A DNA stretch of 64,000 nucleotides from assembly GCF_014236795.1 (NCBI RefSeq), contig NZ_CP049017.1, positions 2,644,001 through 2,708,000 on the forward strand, read 5' to 3'. Positions within the stretch are counted from its first letter, which is position 1. Each line of letters opens with the position of its first letter. The notes beneath the pieces were generated by a model. It was not told the DNA's origin, searched no databases, and worked only from the letters and a program-made list of their open reading frames with translations. A program made the position numbers and the translations under genes. Shown piece after piece: positions 61,961 through 64,000 of this stretch. The DNA comes from Xanthomonas theicola (lineage in GTDB: Bacteria > Pseudomonadota > Gammaproteobacteria > Xanthomonadales > Xanthomonadaceae).

Positions 61961-63125
61961 GTTCGTCCATCGGCGCGGTCCGCTCAGCGTGCTCCAGCAA
62001 CGCATTCTGTTCGCCGAATCGCGCTTCGAGCGACCGGTCTACCTCATGGAAAACTTTCCCGAGTGGCCGCCCCACGCCTTCGAAGAGGTTACCCGTCTGC
62101 GCAGCGCCAGATCCGCCGGGCAGTACTTGCCGTCGCGTGGCTCGGCGGATCTGGTCGAGCGGATCCTCGCGCACGAGCGCAGCAAGTACGGCATCACGCT
62201 CGCCGAGGATCAGGTGCTCGTCACGGCCGGCGGCATGCACGCACTGTGGCTGGCGTTCCGGGACATCGCCAAGCGCCGACCGGCGAGCACCGTGCTGTGT
62301 CTAGGGACCACTTTCGTCGGTGTCAGCAACCTGATTGCGCTATCAGGGATGCATGTGCGTTTCGTCGATCGCAATCCGTTCGAACTGACGCTCGAGGACA
62401 TCGAGCAGCATCTCACCGACGACGTCGGCTGCCTGTACCTCAACTCCCCGCACAACCCGACCGGGGAGTACTTCGACCAACAGGTCATGGGGAACATCGG
62501 CCGGTGGGTCGACGCGCTGGGACTCAGCTGCGTCGTCGACGCGGTCTACGACTCGTACTTCTTCGATGGCGGCACGCCGTCGCTGCCACCAGGTTTGGGC
62601 ACCGCTGATCATCTTTACTTCGTGTGCTCCATGTCGAAGAACTTCGGGCTGCCCGGAGCCCGGATCGGCTGGCTCGCGTCGAGCCCGCGCAACGTGCGGA
62701 CGGCGCTGTACTGGCTGGAGAACGAGAACGTCTCGGTGTCCTCGGTGTCGCAGGAACTGGCGGCTATGGCCTTGGCGCAAGGCAACGCCCCCTTGCTCCA
62801 GTCCATGACGATCGTGCGCTCGCGCGTGCTGGCGTTTTTGCAGCAAGCGTTCGGTCTACCATGCATCCCTCCGGCCGGCACGCAGATGGTCCTGCGGCTG
62901 CCCGTCGGCGATGTCGAGCACTTTGCCGATTACGCGCTCAACCAACACGAGCTGGTGCTCGCCACGTCGAGCAATTACGCCGGTTTTCGCCGGGAGTTCA
63001 TCCGCCTGCCTTTCTCCTACCTGCCGGAGCACACCGACCGCGCCTTGCGGCGGCTCGAATTGGCCCTTCACGCGTACCAGGACATCAGCCTCCGGCATGA
63101 GCACGACCATCTACGATTTGCATAA
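61953..63125 (+). CDS. class I/II PLP aminotransferase
   Basis: A 390-residue fold-type I enzyme. YLNSPHNPTGEYF and VVDAVYDSYFFDG hold the Asn and Asp/Tyr contacts, SMSKNFGLPGARIGW the Schiff-base Lys229, and FIRLPFSYLP the carboxylate-binding arginine. It should transfer an amino group to or from a 2-oxo acid. The tight overlap with the methyltransferase (8 bp) argues that they act in one precursor pathway. Downstream it overlaps the first SDR by 29 bp. Confidence 0.88.
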   Translation: MSEFVHRRGPLSVLQQRILFAESRFERPVYLMENFPEWPPHAFEEVTRLRSARSAGQYLPSRGSADLVERILAHERSKYGITLAEDQVLVTAGGMHALWLAFRDIAKRRPASTVLCLGTTFVGVSNLIALSGMHVRFVDRNPFELTLEDIEQHLTDDVGCLYLNSPHNPTGEYFDQQVMGNIGRWVDALGLSCVVDAVYDSYFFDGGTPSLPPGLGTADHLYFVCSMSKNFGLPGARIGWLASSPRNVRTALYWLENENVSVSSVSQELAAMALAQGNAPLLQSMTIVRSRVLAFLQQAFGLPCIPPAGTQMVLRLPVGDVEHFADYALNQHELVLATSSNYAGFRREFIRLPFSYLPEHTDRALRRLELALHAYQDISLRHEHDHLRFA

Positions 63126-63798
63126 CAGGACAGCCATCGTGACCGGCGGCTCCAGCGGCATTGGCGCGGGTATCGCCCAGCGCTTGCACGAGGCGGGCGC
63201 GCGCGTGGTGATCTGGGATCTTTCGACGGGTATCGACGTCACCGACGTGCATGCCGTCGACGCCGCCGCCGGTCGCGTCGCCGCCGAGTTCGGCGGCATC
63301 GACATCCTCGTCAACTGTGCAGGCATCATCGGGCTCAACGGTCCGCTCTGGGAATACGACGTGCAGGAGTGGCGACGCGTCATCGACGTCGATCTCCATG
63401 GCACGTTCATCCCGTGTCGGGCCTGCATACCCCACATGCTGACGCGCGACCGGGGCCGCATCGTCAATCTCGGCTCCATCGCGGGCAAGGAAGGAAATGC
63501 CAACGCCGCCGCGTACTCGGCGGCCAAGGCTGGCGTGCTGGCGCTGACCAAGTCGCTTGGCAAGGAGCTGGCGCACACGGGCATCCGCGTCAACGCGATC
63601 GCGCCCGCGATGGTCCGCACGGCGCTTTTCGAGCAGATGAGCGAGGAATACATGCAGCGGATGATCGCCAAGATTCCCCTGGGGCGTCCTGGCGAGATCG
63701 ACGAAATCGCAGCACTGTGCCTGTGGTTGTGCTCGGACGAATGCACGTTTTCGACCGGCGCCGTCTTCGATGCGTCCGGCGGGCGCGCGGTCTATTGA
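63097..63798 (+). CDS. short-chain dehydrogenase/reductase
   Basis: A 233-residue classical SDR. Cofactor loop TGGSSGIGAG, structural NCAG, catalytic Ser in LGSIAG and Tyr-x3-Lys in YSAAKAG. Start at ATG 63097 (MSTTIYDLHNRTAIVTGG), inside the end of the aminotransferase gene, so translationally coupled. It lacks a clear NADP-type arginine after strand 2 (VVIWDLSTG), which suggests NAD(H). Candidate for oxidising or reducing an intermediate of the peptide pathway. Confidence 0.9.
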   Translation: MSTTIYDLHNRTAIVTGGSSGIGAGIAQRLHEAGARVVIWDLSTGIDVTDVHAVDAAAGRVAAEFGGIDILVNCAGIIGLNGPLWEYDVQEWRRVIDVDLHGTFIPCRACIPHMLTRDRGRIVNLGSIAGKEGNANAAAYSAAKAGVLALTKSLGKELAHTGIRVNAIAPAMVRTALFEQMSEEYMQRMIAKIPLGRPGEIDEIAALCLWLCSDECTFSTGAVFDASGGRAVY

Positions 63799-63812
63799 AC
63801 CAAGGATGCCAT

Positions 63813-64000
63813 ATGCGCCAAACGAATCGAGTCGCGGTCATCACGGGTGGATCCTCCGGCATGGGGGCCGCGTGCGCCAGGGAATTCGCCGCAGCCGGCT
63901 ACCGCGTGGTCATCGCGGGACGGACGGCATCCAAAGCCCAGCAGGTCGCGGCGCAGATCGGCGGCGACGAGCCGCTGGTAGGTGATGTCGGCGATCCGGT
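63813..64000 (+). CDS. second short-chain dehydrogenase/reductase, cut by the window end
   Basis: 63 residues visible from ATG 63813 (MRQTNRVAVITGGSSGMGAA). TGGSSGMG is the SDR cofactor loop, and VVIAGRTASKAQ has the Arg that favours NADP(H), unlike the upstream SDR. It is 14 bp after the previous stop, so in the same operon. The cluster continues beyond the window. Confidence 0.88.
   Translation, partial: MRQTNRVAVITGGSSGMGAACAREFAAAGYRVVIAGRTASKAQQVAAQIGGDEPLVGDVGDP

Noticed and set aside
44061..64000. Siderophore cluster
   Set aside because: The N-hydroxylase alone would suggest it, but no acylase/formylase, receptor, esterase or iron-uptake gene is present in the visible part.

Overview
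The window reads as a high-GC Xanthomonas chromosome (Gammaproteobacteria, Xanthomonadaceae). Evidence: the operon order queA-tgt-yajC-secD-secF, efp divergent from epmB, a coaD-rsmD overlap next to htpG, GGGATTGGGG-type intergenic repeats, and a PIP-box-like element in front of a probable type III effector. The effector suggests a strain with an Hrp system, but the species cannot be fixed from this window.

Layout. 1-3.9 kb: core genes (ubiG fragment, mtaD, two tiny coupled membrane ORFs, efp/epmB). 4.2-7.2 kb: an AT-richer single-gene insertion coding for a 906-residue C48 (Ulp1/SENP-like) protease with internal duplications, followed by a transposase remnant. 7.3-9.1 kb: trmJ and suhB. 9.1-21.0 kb: a genomic island with a tyrosine integrase, an Abi-like HEPN protein, a 42-bp near-perfect palindrome, LysR and ROK regulators, a TonB receptor, a 2H phosphoesterase, a PAP2 phosphatase and an MFS transporter. 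Two abutting IS5-family elements split the last operon. 21.2-42.8 kb: mostly housekeeping genes (secF, secD, yajC, tgt, queA, Lrp/aminotransferase, TetR/epoxide-hydrolase-like pair, upp, MBL hydrolase, ggt, ferredoxin, NmrA-like protein, coaD, rsmD, htpG) with one GH9 cellulase broken by serial frameshifts.

42.9-64.0 kb: a second copy of the first IS element, then a nonribosomal peptide cluster that runs off the right edge. The cluster has two arms. The plus-strand arm is mbtH, NRPS C-A-T-R, an ABC-2 permease and a Rieske oxygenase. Convergent with it lies a 2269-residue megasynthase fused in the order flavin N-monooxygenase, PaiB/KtzT-like domain, A, T, C, A, T. A third, plus-strand set carries an ABC ATPase and second permease, a Baeyer-Villiger monooxygenase, a SAM methyltransferase, an aminotransferase and two SDRs.

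How the parts may work together. An ornithine N-hydroxylase followed by a PaiB-like domain is the known two-enzyme logic for making piperazate (KtzI/KtzT). Here both steps are fused to the NRPS that would load the product. The separate C-A-T-R protein has a glycine-type specificity code and a reductive release domain. The simplest reading is a tripeptide aldehyde or alcohol of the type Piz-X-Gly, further oxidised and possibly built with a beta-methylated amino acid. I know of no described product for this architecture; this is inference from domains only.
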